A DNA stretch of 15,532 nucleotides from Anaerolineales bacterium (GTDB lineage Bacteria; Chloroflexota; Anaerolineae; UBA7937). The stretch spans positions 1 through 15,532 of the forward strand of contig JAUVHF010000020.1 in the NCBI GenBank assembly GCA_030593425.1. The letters are read 5' to 3'. Of this stretch, positions 6,779 through 13,558 are shown piece by piece (position 1 is the stretch's first letter; every line of letters begins with the position of its first letter). The notes below the pieces were generated by a model, which did no database searches, was not told the DNA's origin, and was given only the letters and a program-made list of their open reading frames with translations. Made by a program: the position numbers and the translations under genes.

Positions 6779-7606
6779 ATGTCCGCGAAGACCACACAGC
6801 GCGTCGCTGAGGCGTTGGCCTGGATGGCAGGGGTTTTCACCCTCGCTTTACTCTTTTCGCTCGTTTTCTACGTCCTGTGGCGAGGGTTGCCAGTGGTCGA
6901 TATCCGCTTCCTCCTCTCGAACCCGGAGAGCATGGGGCGTGCTGGGGGGATATTCCCTACCATCGTGGGGACCGCGGCCCTGACCCTAGTGGCCATCGTA
7001 ATCGCCGTCCCAGCGGGGGTGGGGACGGCCATCTACCTCACGGAATATACTCAAGAGAGCACCCTTACCCGCCTCATCAGGTTCGGCACCGATTCTTTGG
7101 CCGGAGTGCCCTCCATAATCTTCGGGCTGTTCGGCTTTGTCTTCTTCGTTATCACCTTGAAGATGAGTTGGTCGATCCTGGCTGGGGGGCTTACTCTGGC
7201 TATGATGATCCTCCCCACTGTAGTGCGCACCTCGGAAGAGGCTATTGGCGCTGTGCCCCGGGATCTCAGGCAAGCGAGTTTCGCCTTGGGCGCCACCCGG
7301 TGGCAGATGGTGACCACGGTGGTCCTGCCCGGTGCCTTGCCAGGCATCGTCACCGGTATCGTCTTGGGTATAGGCCGCTCCATCGGCGAGACGGCGGCGG
7401 TGATCCTTACCGCCGGCTCCTCTCCGGGCCTTCCTACCTCCCTCCTCTCACCGGTCCGCACCATGGCTGTGCACTTCTATATCCTCGCTCGAGAAGGCAT
7501 TTCGGATCAGGCGGCGTGGGGTACCGGCGCTGTGCTTGTCATTGCTGTCTTGCTGATCAATGTGGTGATCAACTGGCTGATAGGCAGAATGGTGGTCAGA
7601 AGATAG
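6779..7606 (+). CDS. pstA: Phosphate ABC transporter permease PstA
   Basis: A 275-residue membrane protein with the conserved segments SLAGVPSIIFGLFGFVFFV, MMILPTVVRTSEEAIGAVP, FALGATRWQMVTTVVLPGALPGI (coupling loop) and GIGRSIGETAAVILTAGSS. AAGGAGAT at the end of pstC serves as its ribosome-binding site. It is the last gene of the plus-strand pst operon; the usual downstream pstB and phoU are absent here. Confidence 0.95.
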   Translation: MSAKTTQRVAEALAWMAGVFTLALLFSLVFYVLWRGLPVVDIRFLLSNPESMGRAGGIFPTIVGTAALTLVAIVIAVPAGVGTAIYLTEYTQESTLTRLIRFGTDSLAGVPSIIFGLFGFVFFVITLKMSWSILAGGLTLAMMILPTVVRTSEEAIGAVPRDLRQASFALGATRWQMVTTVVLPGALPGIVTGIVLGIGRSIGETAAVILTAGSSPGLPTSLLSPVRTMAVHFYILAREGISDQAAWGTGAVLVIAVLLINVVINWLIGRMVVRR

Positions 7607-7786
7607 GCGCACCATCCTGAGGATGAATAACGCTTGCCATTTGGCCCGGGCTAAACACCCCTAACATGCAGCCGGCGGCCCTTGTCTCAGAGATGCCCGC
7701 TTTCTCGATGTTGAATTCGAAGCGCTTGGGCGAGAAATGCTTTTTCCCTCACTCCGATGGAGAGGGAGAAGCCATAGTTGAAGAGC

Positions 7787-7819
7787 GCCCTTTCTACCCC
7801 TGGAAAGGGCTTTCTCTTT
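7787..7819 (+). terminator. Probable intrinsic terminator of the pst operon
   Basis: Perfect 8-bp stem GCCCTTTC (7787-7794) and GAAAGGGC (7803-7810), with an 8-base loop and the T-rich tail TTTCTCTTT. The tail is interrupted by C residues, so efficiency may be moderate. It lies 180 bp after pstA and just before the sbcD promoter. Confidence 0.65.
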
Positions 7820-7824
7820 GGGGA

Positions 7825-7853
7825 TTGCTGGGCTTTGGGCTGTGTGGTATACT
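7825..7853 (+). promoter_or_regulatory. Extended -10 promoter of sbcD
   Basis: -35 TTGCTG (7825-7830), 17-bp spacer, -10 TATACT (7848-7853) preceded by TGG (extended -10). Only 9 bases separate the -10 from the ATG at 7863, so transcription should start at or within a few bases of the start codon, giving a leaderless or nearly leaderless message. Confidence 0.75.
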
Positions 7854-7862
7854 GGAGCCAGT

Positions 7863-9074
7863 ATGATTCGAGTCCTACATTTTGCGGATCTGCATCTGGG
7901 CGTGGAGAACTACGGCCGCCTGGATCCAAGAACGGGGTTGAGCACCCGCCTGGGGGATTTTCTGCGGGCCCTGGATACCCTCGTAGAATACGCCCTGGAG
8001 AACGACATCCATCTTGTCCTCTTCGCCGGCGACGCCTACAAAGGTCGAAAGCCCAGCCCTACCCTGCAGCGGGAGTTCGCCAAGCGAATCCGACAGTTGG
8101 CAGAGGCGAAGATACTGGTCTTCCTCCTGGTGGGCAATCACGATATGCCCCGCGCCGCGAGCAGGGCCACCTCGGTGGAGATCTTCGACACTTTAGCCAT
8201 AAGGAACGTCTGGGTGAGGGATCTGCCAGGCACGGAGATCATCGAAACCAAAGGGGGGCCGGTTCAAGTGGTGGCTCTTCCTTGGGTGAATAGGGGTTGG
8301 CTCCTCTCCCAGGAGGAGCATGTAGGGAAGAACCTCTTGGAGATAGATTTCCTCATCGCGGAGAAGTGGGAGAGGATCGTGGAGAACGAGATCGCACATC
8401 TCGACCAGAAAATCCCTGCTCTTCTCGTGGCCCACGGGACGGTTTTTGGAGCCCTCTATGGCTCGGAGAGGAGCGTGATTTTGGGTCAGGAGATGGTCAT
8501 CCCCAGAAGCGCGGTCACCGATCCGGTCTTCGATTATGTAGCCCTGGGGCATATCCATAAGCATCAGGTATTGAATGAGAACCCTCCGGTGGTCTATGCG
8601 GGAAGTATGGAGCGAGTGGATTTCGGCGAGGAGGGGGAAGAGAAGGGCTTTGTGGTGGTCGAGATAGAGAAGGGCCAAGCAAGATGGGAATTCATCCCCC
8701 TGCAGGCCCGCCCCTTTGTCACCATTAGCGTAGAGGCTAAAGGTGCGGAGCCTATGTCCCAGATCCTAGAGGCACTCTCTCACTTCGAGGTGAAGGAGGC
8801 GATAGTCCGTGTTCTCATCTCCACTACCGCCGAGGCTGCTCCCCTGATCAAGGACAGAGAGGTGCGAAAGGGTTTGGGGGAGGCTTTTCTTGTGGCCACC
8901 ATCTCCAAAGATGTGGAACAGGCTCTGCGCTTGAGGCTGGGTGGGCGGTGGGTGGAGGAGATGCCTCCTCAAGAGGTGCTGGAGAGGTACCTGGAGGCCA
9001 AGAGAGTGCCCCCAGAGCGGACGAAGGTGCTTCTGGCCCACGCTAGGAAGATCATAGAGGAAGAGTCAAGATGA
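7863..9074 (+). CDS. sbcD: DNA double-strand-break nuclease SbcD/Mre11-like
   Basis: A 403-residue calcineurin-type metallophosphoesterase. ATG 7863 is chosen because the protein then begins MIRVLHFADLHLG, the normal Mre11/SbcD N-terminus; upstream codons overlap the promoter. Metal-binding motifs in order: DLH (Asp9, His11), AGDAYKGRKPSP (Asp57), GNHD (92-94), VAHG (His191) and GHIH (His230, His232), followed by VVYAGSMERVDFGE, characteristic of SbcD. The C-terminal half (from about 265) should be the capping and partner-binding region. SbcD works with the SbcC/Rad50 ATPase, but no sbcC is visible nearby. Its stop overlaps the start of the next gene (ATGA), so it is coupled to a membrane pseudo-phosphatase-like protein. 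Confidence 0.92.
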   Translation: MIRVLHFADLHLGVENYGRLDPRTGLSTRLGDFLRALDTLVEYALENDIHLVLFAGDAYKGRKPSPTLQREFAKRIRQLAEAKILVFLLVGNHDMPRAASRATSVEIFDTLAIRNVWVRDLPGTEIIETKGGPVQVVALPWVNRGWLLSQEEHVGKNLLEIDFLIAEKWERIVENEIAHLDQKIPALLVAHGTVFGALYGSERSVILGQEMVIPRSAVTDPVFDYVALGHIHKHQVLNENPPVVYAGSMERVDFGEEGEEKGFVVVEIEKGQARWEFIPLQARPFVTISVEAKGAEPMSQILEALSHFEVKEAIVRVLISTTAEAAPLIKDREVRKGLGEAFLVATISKDVEQALRLRLGGRWVEEMPPQEVLERYLEAKRVPPERTKVLLAHARKIIEEESR

Positions 9075-11191
9075 CGCTACGAACGGAGATAGCCCAAGGC
9101 AGGATGATCGAGGGGGTCTGGCAAGAGAGGCCTCCCAACTTGGAAGTGGCGGCGAAGCCGTCGTTTGCCGCCTTGCGGCCTCGCAAGGGAACTCTTCATA
9201 TCCTAGTGGAAGTAGCGGGCCCTTCCAGGCGAGATGAGATCAGCCGCCAACTGGTAGATATCGTCCAGGACGAATATTTCCGGGTCGCGGGAGGGATCAC
9301 CAACGGTCTCCGGCAAGCGATACGAGCAGCCAACAGGTTCCTCTATCAACGGAATCAGGAACTTAGTGAGGGTATGCCCTATGTGGCGGGGATCTCCTGT
9401 GCGGTGCTGAGCGATGTCCACCTCTACCTGGGCCAAGGAGGGCCGGCCTTCGCTTGCGTGGTTAGGCGAGATGAGATGAGGGCCTTGCCCCACCTGCCCG
9501 GGGTCGGCGTTCGGCATCCTGAGGACCCTCAGGACCGAAGGGCAGCATCCGAAGGAGAGGAAGAGCGGTTGTCTCTCTCCCCCTTGGGCGTCGAGGAGCG
9601 GTTAGCCGAGGTGGGGCTTTATCACCACCGCTTGGAGGCTGGGGACGTAGTGCTGCTCTGTTCGCCGACCCTGCCGGAACAGGTGGGCCAAGAAGAGTTC
9701 AGGGAGGCTCTGGCCCCCGGAGCCAAGGAAGCCCTGGCCAACCTGGCCGAACTGGTCGAGGGAGGGGACTTTTCGGCCATCGTCATAAAGGTCTCCGAGG
9801 AGATACCTCGCCCCCCCGAAGAGGCCGTTAGAGCCCCTGAGGTGATGGTGGGACTGGCTGAGGCCCGGAAGGGGTTCTTCTCGCGCCTCGAAGAGAGCGA
9901 CCTGTTAGGGGATATCGGGGAACGGTTACGAGGTGGCCTCTCAGCCCTGGCTCAGGCTTTGGGGACCTTGACCCGGCGGATGTTGCCGGAGGAGTATGCA
10001 CGGGAGCCCCCCACCACCTCAGCGCGGCGGGCAAGGCGAGAGCGCCTCACCCGTAGACAGAGGAGAAACCTCTTTATCATCCTTGGCCTCCTTCTGGTGG
10101 TGGGGATAGTTGCCGTTTGGGGGGCTGGCCGGTGGAGAGCGCGGGAGGCTCAAGAAGCCCTCTTCCAGGATATCCTGACCCAGGCCGAGGAACGGTTAGG
10201 GCGAGCCCTGGCTGCTACCGAGCCCTCTGTGGCCAGGGAGTTCCTAGCCGTAGCCCAGAGCCTCTTGGAGGAGGCGAGGGAGATGAAGCCCGATCATCCC
10301 GATATCGAGGGGTTGGAGTCGAGGGCGTTGGAGAGGCTGGATGAACTGGACCAGGTGACGAGGTTGGCCCTTCGTAAACCCTTTGAGTTCCCGGAGGCCA
10401 GGAGCGCACCCCTCAGGGTTGTGGCCCAGGGGAACGATCTCTACATCCTCGATGGAGGGGTGGACCGGCTCTATAGATACCGTTGGTCGGAAGCCGCCCG
10501 CACCCTCCAGACGCCCCCGGAGGGAGCGATCCTCATAGATTCGAAAGAGCAAGGGGAACTCTTAGACATCGTCTGGCTAGAGCCAGGAGGAGGGAGGGAG
10601 AGGGGGACTCTCCTCATCCTGAAGAGCGACGGTCTTTTAGAGTACGACCCCTTGAAGGGCCTCTCTTCTCTCTCCGTGATGGAGACCGCTAGTTGGCAGG
10701 AGCCACGAAGGGCTGGGGGGTTCGAGGGGAACTTCTATCTCCTCGATACGGGGGCTAAGCGTATCTTGAAATACTTGCCCACACAGCGGGATTATAACTT
10801 GGCTCCTCTTCATTACATAGTCGAGGCGGAGTTCGAGAGCGCAGTAGATATGGCCATAGATGGGGATATATACGTTCTCTTGGCCGAGGGAGTGATCATG
10901 AAATTCACCACCGGGGAGCGGAAGCCCTTCGTGGTTGAGGGGCTGGAAAGGGGGTTCTCGAACCCTCTAGCCATCTTCACTAACCCGGGGACGGATCATA
11001 TATACGTGGTAGAGAGGGGGCGTATAGTGGAACTCAGCAAGGAAGGGCGGTTCGTGCGGCAACTGCGTCCCTCCCGTGAAGAGGAGGAGGCTTTCCAAGA
11101 GTTGAGTACCGTTTTCGTCGACGAGGGGAAGGGGAGGCTATTCATCCTCAGCGGTAAGAGATTCTATCTCGCTGATCTACCAATGGAGTAG
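9071..11191 (+). CDS. Membrane protein: degenerate PP2C-like domain, one transmembrane helix, extracytoplasmic propeller-like region
   Basis: A 706-residue protein overlapping the sbcD stop by 4 bp. Residues about 35-242 follow the PP2C (PPM) pattern: LHILVEVAG (where VaDGmGG is normal), ISRQLVDIVQDEYF, a helix with ANRFLYQRN, VAGISCAVLSDVHLYLGQGGPAFACVVRRDEMRALP cut here for length (105-140 region), LEAGDVVLLCSPTL (188-201, normally cSDGl), and GGDFSAIVI (231-238, normally DNiT). The metal-binding Asp residues expected in all three places are missing, so phosphatase activity is unlikely. A basic stretch (318-333) precedes a single membrane helix (about 334-351), placing the C-terminus outside. 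Residues about 355-435 are helical and possibly coiled coil; about 445-706 repeat short strands such as NDLYILDGG, GNFYLLDTG, GDIYVLLAEG, DHIYVVERG and RLFILSGKR, like an NHL/six-bladed propeller. Function unknown. Confidence 0.75.
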   Translation: MTLRTEIAQGRMIEGVWQERPPNLEVAAKPSFAALRPRKGTLHILVEVAGPSRRDEISRQLVDIVQDEYFRVAGGITNGLRQAIRAANRFLYQRNQELSEGMPYVAGISCAVLSDVHLYLGQGGPAFACVVRRDEMRALPHLPGVGVRHPEDPQDRRAASEGEEERLSLSPLGVEERLAEVGLYHHRLEAGDVVLLCSPTLPEQVGQEEFREALAPGAKEALANLAELVEGGDFSAIVIKVSEEIPRPPEEAVRAPEVMVGLAEARKGFFSRLEESDLLGDIGERLRGGLSALAQALGTLTRRMLPEEYAREPPTTSARRARRERLTRRQRRNLFIILGLLLVVGIVAVWGAGRWRAREAQEALFQDILTQAEERLGRALAATEPSVAREFLAVAQSLLEEAREMKPDHPDIEGLESRALERLDELDQVTRLALRKPFEFPEARSAPLRVVAQGNDLYILDGGVDRLYRYRWSEAARTLQTPPEGAILIDSKEQGELLDIVWLEPGGGRERGTLLILKSDGLLEYDPLKGLSSLSVMETASWQEPRRAGGFEGNFYLLDTGAKRILKYLPTQRDYNLAPLHYIVEAEFESAVDMAIDGDIYVLLAEGVIMKFTTGERKPFVVEGLERGFSNPLAIFTNPGTDHIYVVERGRIVELSKEGRFVRQLRPSREEEEAFQELSTVFVDEGKGRLFILSGKRFYLADLPME

Positions 11192-11198
11192 ACCTTTG

Positions 11199-11227
11199 AG
11201 GGGAGGGGCGAAGCCCCTCCCCTTTTT
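11199..11227 (+). terminator. Strong intrinsic terminator
   Basis: Perfect 10-bp stem GGGGAGGGGC (11200-11209) with its complement (11213-11222), loop GAA, followed by TTTTT (11223-11227); A11199/T11223 can extend it. It begins 7 bases after the stop of the PP2C-like gene and ends the sbcD transcript. Confidence 0.95.
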
Positions 11228-11229
11228 GT

Positions 11230-11259
11230 TTGGTGCCTTCCCCATTTTATGGGTATAAT
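11230..11259 (+). promoter_or_regulatory. Promoter of the two-component operon
   Basis: -10 TATAAT (11254-11259, perfect) with TTGGTG (11230-11235) 18 bp upstream. Expected start near 11266, leaving a leader of about 25 bases that contains GGAGG before the TTG start codon. Confidence 0.7.
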
Positions 11260-11289
11260 TTCTTAAGAGATCAGGATGGAGGTAGAGGG

Positions 11290-12762
11290 TTGCGTCGGGC
11301 GATAGAAAGGGAGAGGGGTCTCGTTCCGTGGCTTTCTCTCTTGCGATGGGCTTTGCCACTCCTTATCTTCCTGACCGTACTGATGGAGCAGTTATTTCTT
11401 CGCCCCTTCACCGGCCAGCGGTGGCCCCGATGGAGTCTCTTCTTAAGCGTCTTCTTCTACGGGATGGTGGGGCCTTTGGCCATCTGGTGGGTCCTCACCT
11501 GGCTTAGGGGAACCCTGACCGAGCAGGAGAGATCCCAGGATAGGATCCAGGAGTGGGAGGAATATTTGGCCAGTATCACCAGCGCCTCGGCTGACGCCAT
11601 CATCAGCCTGGATACCGAGGGCGTCATCCGCACCTGGAATAGAGGGGCGGAATTGATCTTCGGCTACCATGCCCAGGAGATGGTAGGGGAGCATTTCAGC
11701 CGATTGGTCCCCCAAGAACTCCTGAAGAGTGGTGAGTTGAGGTTAATAGCCCGGGAGATAGAGAAAAGGGGCTACATCAGAGATTACGAGACGGAGAGGA
11801 TAGCCAAAGATGGCCGACGGGTGAAGGTGCAACTGACACAGACTCTTCTGCGGAACAAGGAGGGTGAAGCCATAGGAAGTTCTCTCATCCTGAGGGACAT
11901 CACTGATCGGAAGAGGGCCGAAGAGGAGATCCTTCAACTCACCAGGGAGTTAGAGGAGAAGGTGGAGCAGAGGACCAAGAGGTTGGCGCAGGCCTATGAA
12001 GAACTGGAGGAGAGGAACAAGGAGTTGAGGCGGGTCAACGAGGAACTCCGGGATCTGGACAGACTGAAGTCGGAGTTCGTCTCTATGGTCTCCCATGAGT
12101 TACGTTCCCCTCTCACCAATATCAGCGGCGCCGTGGAGCTGCTTCTGGGTTCCGGTGCCGAGGTGGATGAGAAGAAGATGTTAGAGGTCATAGGCGAGGA
12201 GAGCGCCCGTCTAGCGAGACTGGTTCAGGGGATATTGGATGTCTCACGGATAGAGGCTCGAAAGTTGGATTTGAGACGGGAGAGGGTTGACATCCTTCCC
12301 CTCTTGCAGAGGCTGGTAGTGAACCTTCAGGGTAGCACCTCTCTTCACCAGTTTGTCCTTCCCCACGCCGATAGCCTGCCTAGGGTATGGGGGGATGAGG
12401 ATCGGATCGCTCAGATATTCTTTAACCTCCTAGATAACGCAGTGAAATACTCGCCTCAAGGGGGGAAGATAACCGTTACCGCGGAGGCAGAGGGGAAGGA
12501 GATGGTGATCTCCGTCACCGACCAAGGGCTGGGCATCTCGGACAAAGAAAAAAAGAGGATCTTCTGGAAGTTCCATCGGGTCAACGGCAGCGATTCCCGG
12601 GAGGCCTACGGGCATGGTTTGGGTCTTTACATAACCAAAGGGTTGGTGGAGGCTCAAGGGGGTCGGATATGGGTGGAGAGCAGTGTGGGGAAGGGCTCTA
12701 CCTTCAGTTTCGCCCTTCCCTTGGCGGATGGAAAGAGCAAGAAGCGTCAGGGGTCGAGGTAG
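11290..12762 (+). CDS. Membrane sensor histidine kinase with PAS domain (PhoR/VicK type)
   Basis: TTG 11290 is chosen because GGAGG (11278-11282) lies 7 bases before it; the open frame upstream runs through the promoter. This gives 490 residues: two membrane helices (about 15-34 and 49-71) with only a short outer loop, a PAS domain (about 92-205, VIRTWNRGAELIFGY), a long coiled coil (about 207-258), HisKA with phospho-accepting His269 in VSHELRSPLTNIS, and HATPase_c with N box NLLDNAVKYSP (379-389), G1 DQGLGI (411-416) and G2 GHGLGLYI (441-448). All catalytic motifs look intact. The lack of a large outer sensor domain means the signal is likely sensed in the membrane, in the PAS domain, or through a partner such as Pst. 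It shares an operon with the regulator 3 bp downstream. A phosphate-sensing role is inference from neighbourhood only. Confidence 0.92.
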   Translation: MRRAIERERGLVPWLSLLRWALPLLIFLTVLMEQLFLRPFTGQRWPRWSLFLSVFFYGMVGPLAIWWVLTWLRGTLTEQERSQDRIQEWEEYLASITSASADAIISLDTEGVIRTWNRGAELIFGYHAQEMVGEHFSRLVPQELLKSGELRLIAREIEKRGYIRDYETERIAKDGRRVKVQLTQTLLRNKEGEAIGSSLILRDITDRKRAEEEILQLTRELEEKVEQRTKRLAQAYEELEERNKELRRVNEELRDLDRLKSEFVSMVSHELRSPLTNISGAVELLLGSGAEVDEKKMLEVIGEESARLARLVQGILDVSRIEARKLDLRRERVDILPLLQRLVVNLQGSTSLHQFVLPHADSLPRVWGDEDRIAQIFFNLLDNAVKYSPQGGKITVTAEAEGKEMVISVTDQGLGISDKEKKRIFWKFHRVNGSDSREAYGHGLGLYITKGLVEAQGGRIWVESSVGKGSTFSFALPLADGKSKKRQGSR

Positions 12763-12765
12763 GGG

Positions 12766-13455
12766 ATGGAGGACAGGGGGAAGATATTGGTAATCGATGA
12801 CGATCGGACGCTCCTCGGACTTTTGCGACAGTCTTTGGAGAAGGCTGGCTATCGGTTCATAGGGGTGACGAACGGGATCGATGGGTTGCAATCGGTCTAC
12901 AAAGACCAGCCCGACTTGGTGATTCTAGACGTGATGCTGCCCCGCATGGATGGCTGGGAGACCTGTCTTCGTATCAGGGAGGTCTCTCAGGTGCCCATCA
13001 TTATGCTCACCGCCAAAGAGGAGGAGGCGGATAAGGTCAAAGGGTTCGAGTCTGGGGCCGATGACTATGTAACTAAGCCTTTCAGTTTCGCCGAACTGAC
13101 GGCTCGCGTGGGCGCGGTGCTCCACCGCTCTCGGCGGGGGAAACCGGCTGAGGTGCCTCGCGTCTATATCTTCGATGAACTGGTGGTGGATGTGGATCAC
13201 AAGGAGGTGTCGGCGCGAGGCCAGCCCGTGGATTTGACTCCCACGGAGTTCGAGTTGCTCGTCTGTCTGGCGGAAAACGCGGGCCGCACCGTCACCCATG
13301 AGCAGTTGCTGGCTAGGGTATGGGGCGACGAGTACGTCGATACCGGCTATGTGAAACGGTACATCTGGCACCTGCGGCGTAAGATCGAAAGAGATCCTAG
13401 TAACCCAGAATATATAATCACCGAGCGAGGCTTCGGCTATCGCCTTGGTGACTGA
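12766..13455 (+). CDS. OmpR/PhoB-family response regulator
   Basis: A 229-residue, full-length regulator. Receiver domain (about 5-118): acidic pocket DDD (11-13), phospho-acceptor Asp55 in LVILDVMLPRMDG, Thr82 and Lys104 (TKPF). Winged-helix DNA-binding domain (about 130-229): LTPTEFELLVCLAENAGRTV, the recognition region with YVKRYIWHLRRKIE, and the wing hairpin GFGYRL. It starts 3 bp after the kinase stop, so kinase and regulator are made together. Targets are unknown; the nearby pst genes and phosphatase are candidates. Confidence 0.93.
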   Translation: MEDRGKILVIDDDRTLLGLLRQSLEKAGYRFIGVTNGIDGLQSVYKDQPDLVILDVMLPRMDGWETCLRIREVSQVPIIMLTAKEEEADKVKGFESGADDYVTKPFSFAELTARVGAVLHRSRRGKPAEVPRVYIFDELVVDVDHKEVSARGQPVDLTPTEFELLVCLAENAGRTVTHEQLLARVWGDEYVDTGYVKRYIWHLRRKIERDPSNPEYIITERGFGYRLGD

Positions 13456-13476
13456 GCCTGCCGCCCAACTCTGGGT

Positions 13477-13498
13477 AGGGGGGAGCCGTCCCCCTTTT
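13477..13498 (+). terminator. Intrinsic terminator after the response regulator
   Basis: Stem GGGGG (13478-13482) with CCCCC (13490-13494), closed further by A13477/T13495, loop of seven bases, followed by TTTT and a mixed T-rich tail. It lies 21 bp after the regulator stop. Confidence 0.75.
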
Positions 13499-13501
13499 AT
13501 C

Positions 13502-13530
13502 TTGCCCCAGTCCATCCCCTGTGGTATTCT
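13502..13530 (+). promoter_or_regulatory. Promoter of the radical SAM gene
   Basis: -35 TTGCCC (13502-13507), 17-bp spacer, -10 TATTCT (13525-13530) preceded by TGG (extended -10). Expected start near 13537, about 20 bases before the chosen ATG at 13559. Confidence 0.65.
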
Positions 13531-13558
13531 TTCGCCATTATGAATGAAGGGTTCGACC

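Larger units (their letters stand above)
7607..7862 (+). other. Non-coding stretch with consecutive stem-loops between pstA and sbcD
   Basis: No believable gene is present. After a small CATCC/GGATG hairpin near 7616-7626, three stem-loops follow: TTTCTCG (7701-7707) with CGAGAAA (7731-7737); an imperfect stem near 7746-7769 (CCCT...CTCC GAT GGAG...AGGG); and the terminator at 7787-7819. The sbcD promoter occupies the right end. This may be a structured pst 3' UTR or a small RNA; I do not recognise the family. Confidence 0.4.

Noticed and set aside
6877..7620. 247-codon open frame on plus overlapping pstA in another frame
   Set aside because: Its composition (rich in Arg, Gly, His, Pro) is typical of a frame-shadow and pstA is unmistakable.
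7818..7862. Longer SbcD starting at 7818
   Set aside because: This extension overlaps the promoter, and SbcD homologs start with the M-(I/K)-(R/I)-x-LHxADxHLG motif, found at 7863.
7666..7866. 66-codon open frame between pstA and sbcD
   Set aside because: It runs through the terminator-like hairpin and the sbcD promoter and shows no protein family features.
11230..11289. Histidine kinase start at TTG 11230
   Set aside because: That codon lies in the -35 element and the frame reads through the TATAAT; the TTG at 11290 has a well-placed GGAGG.
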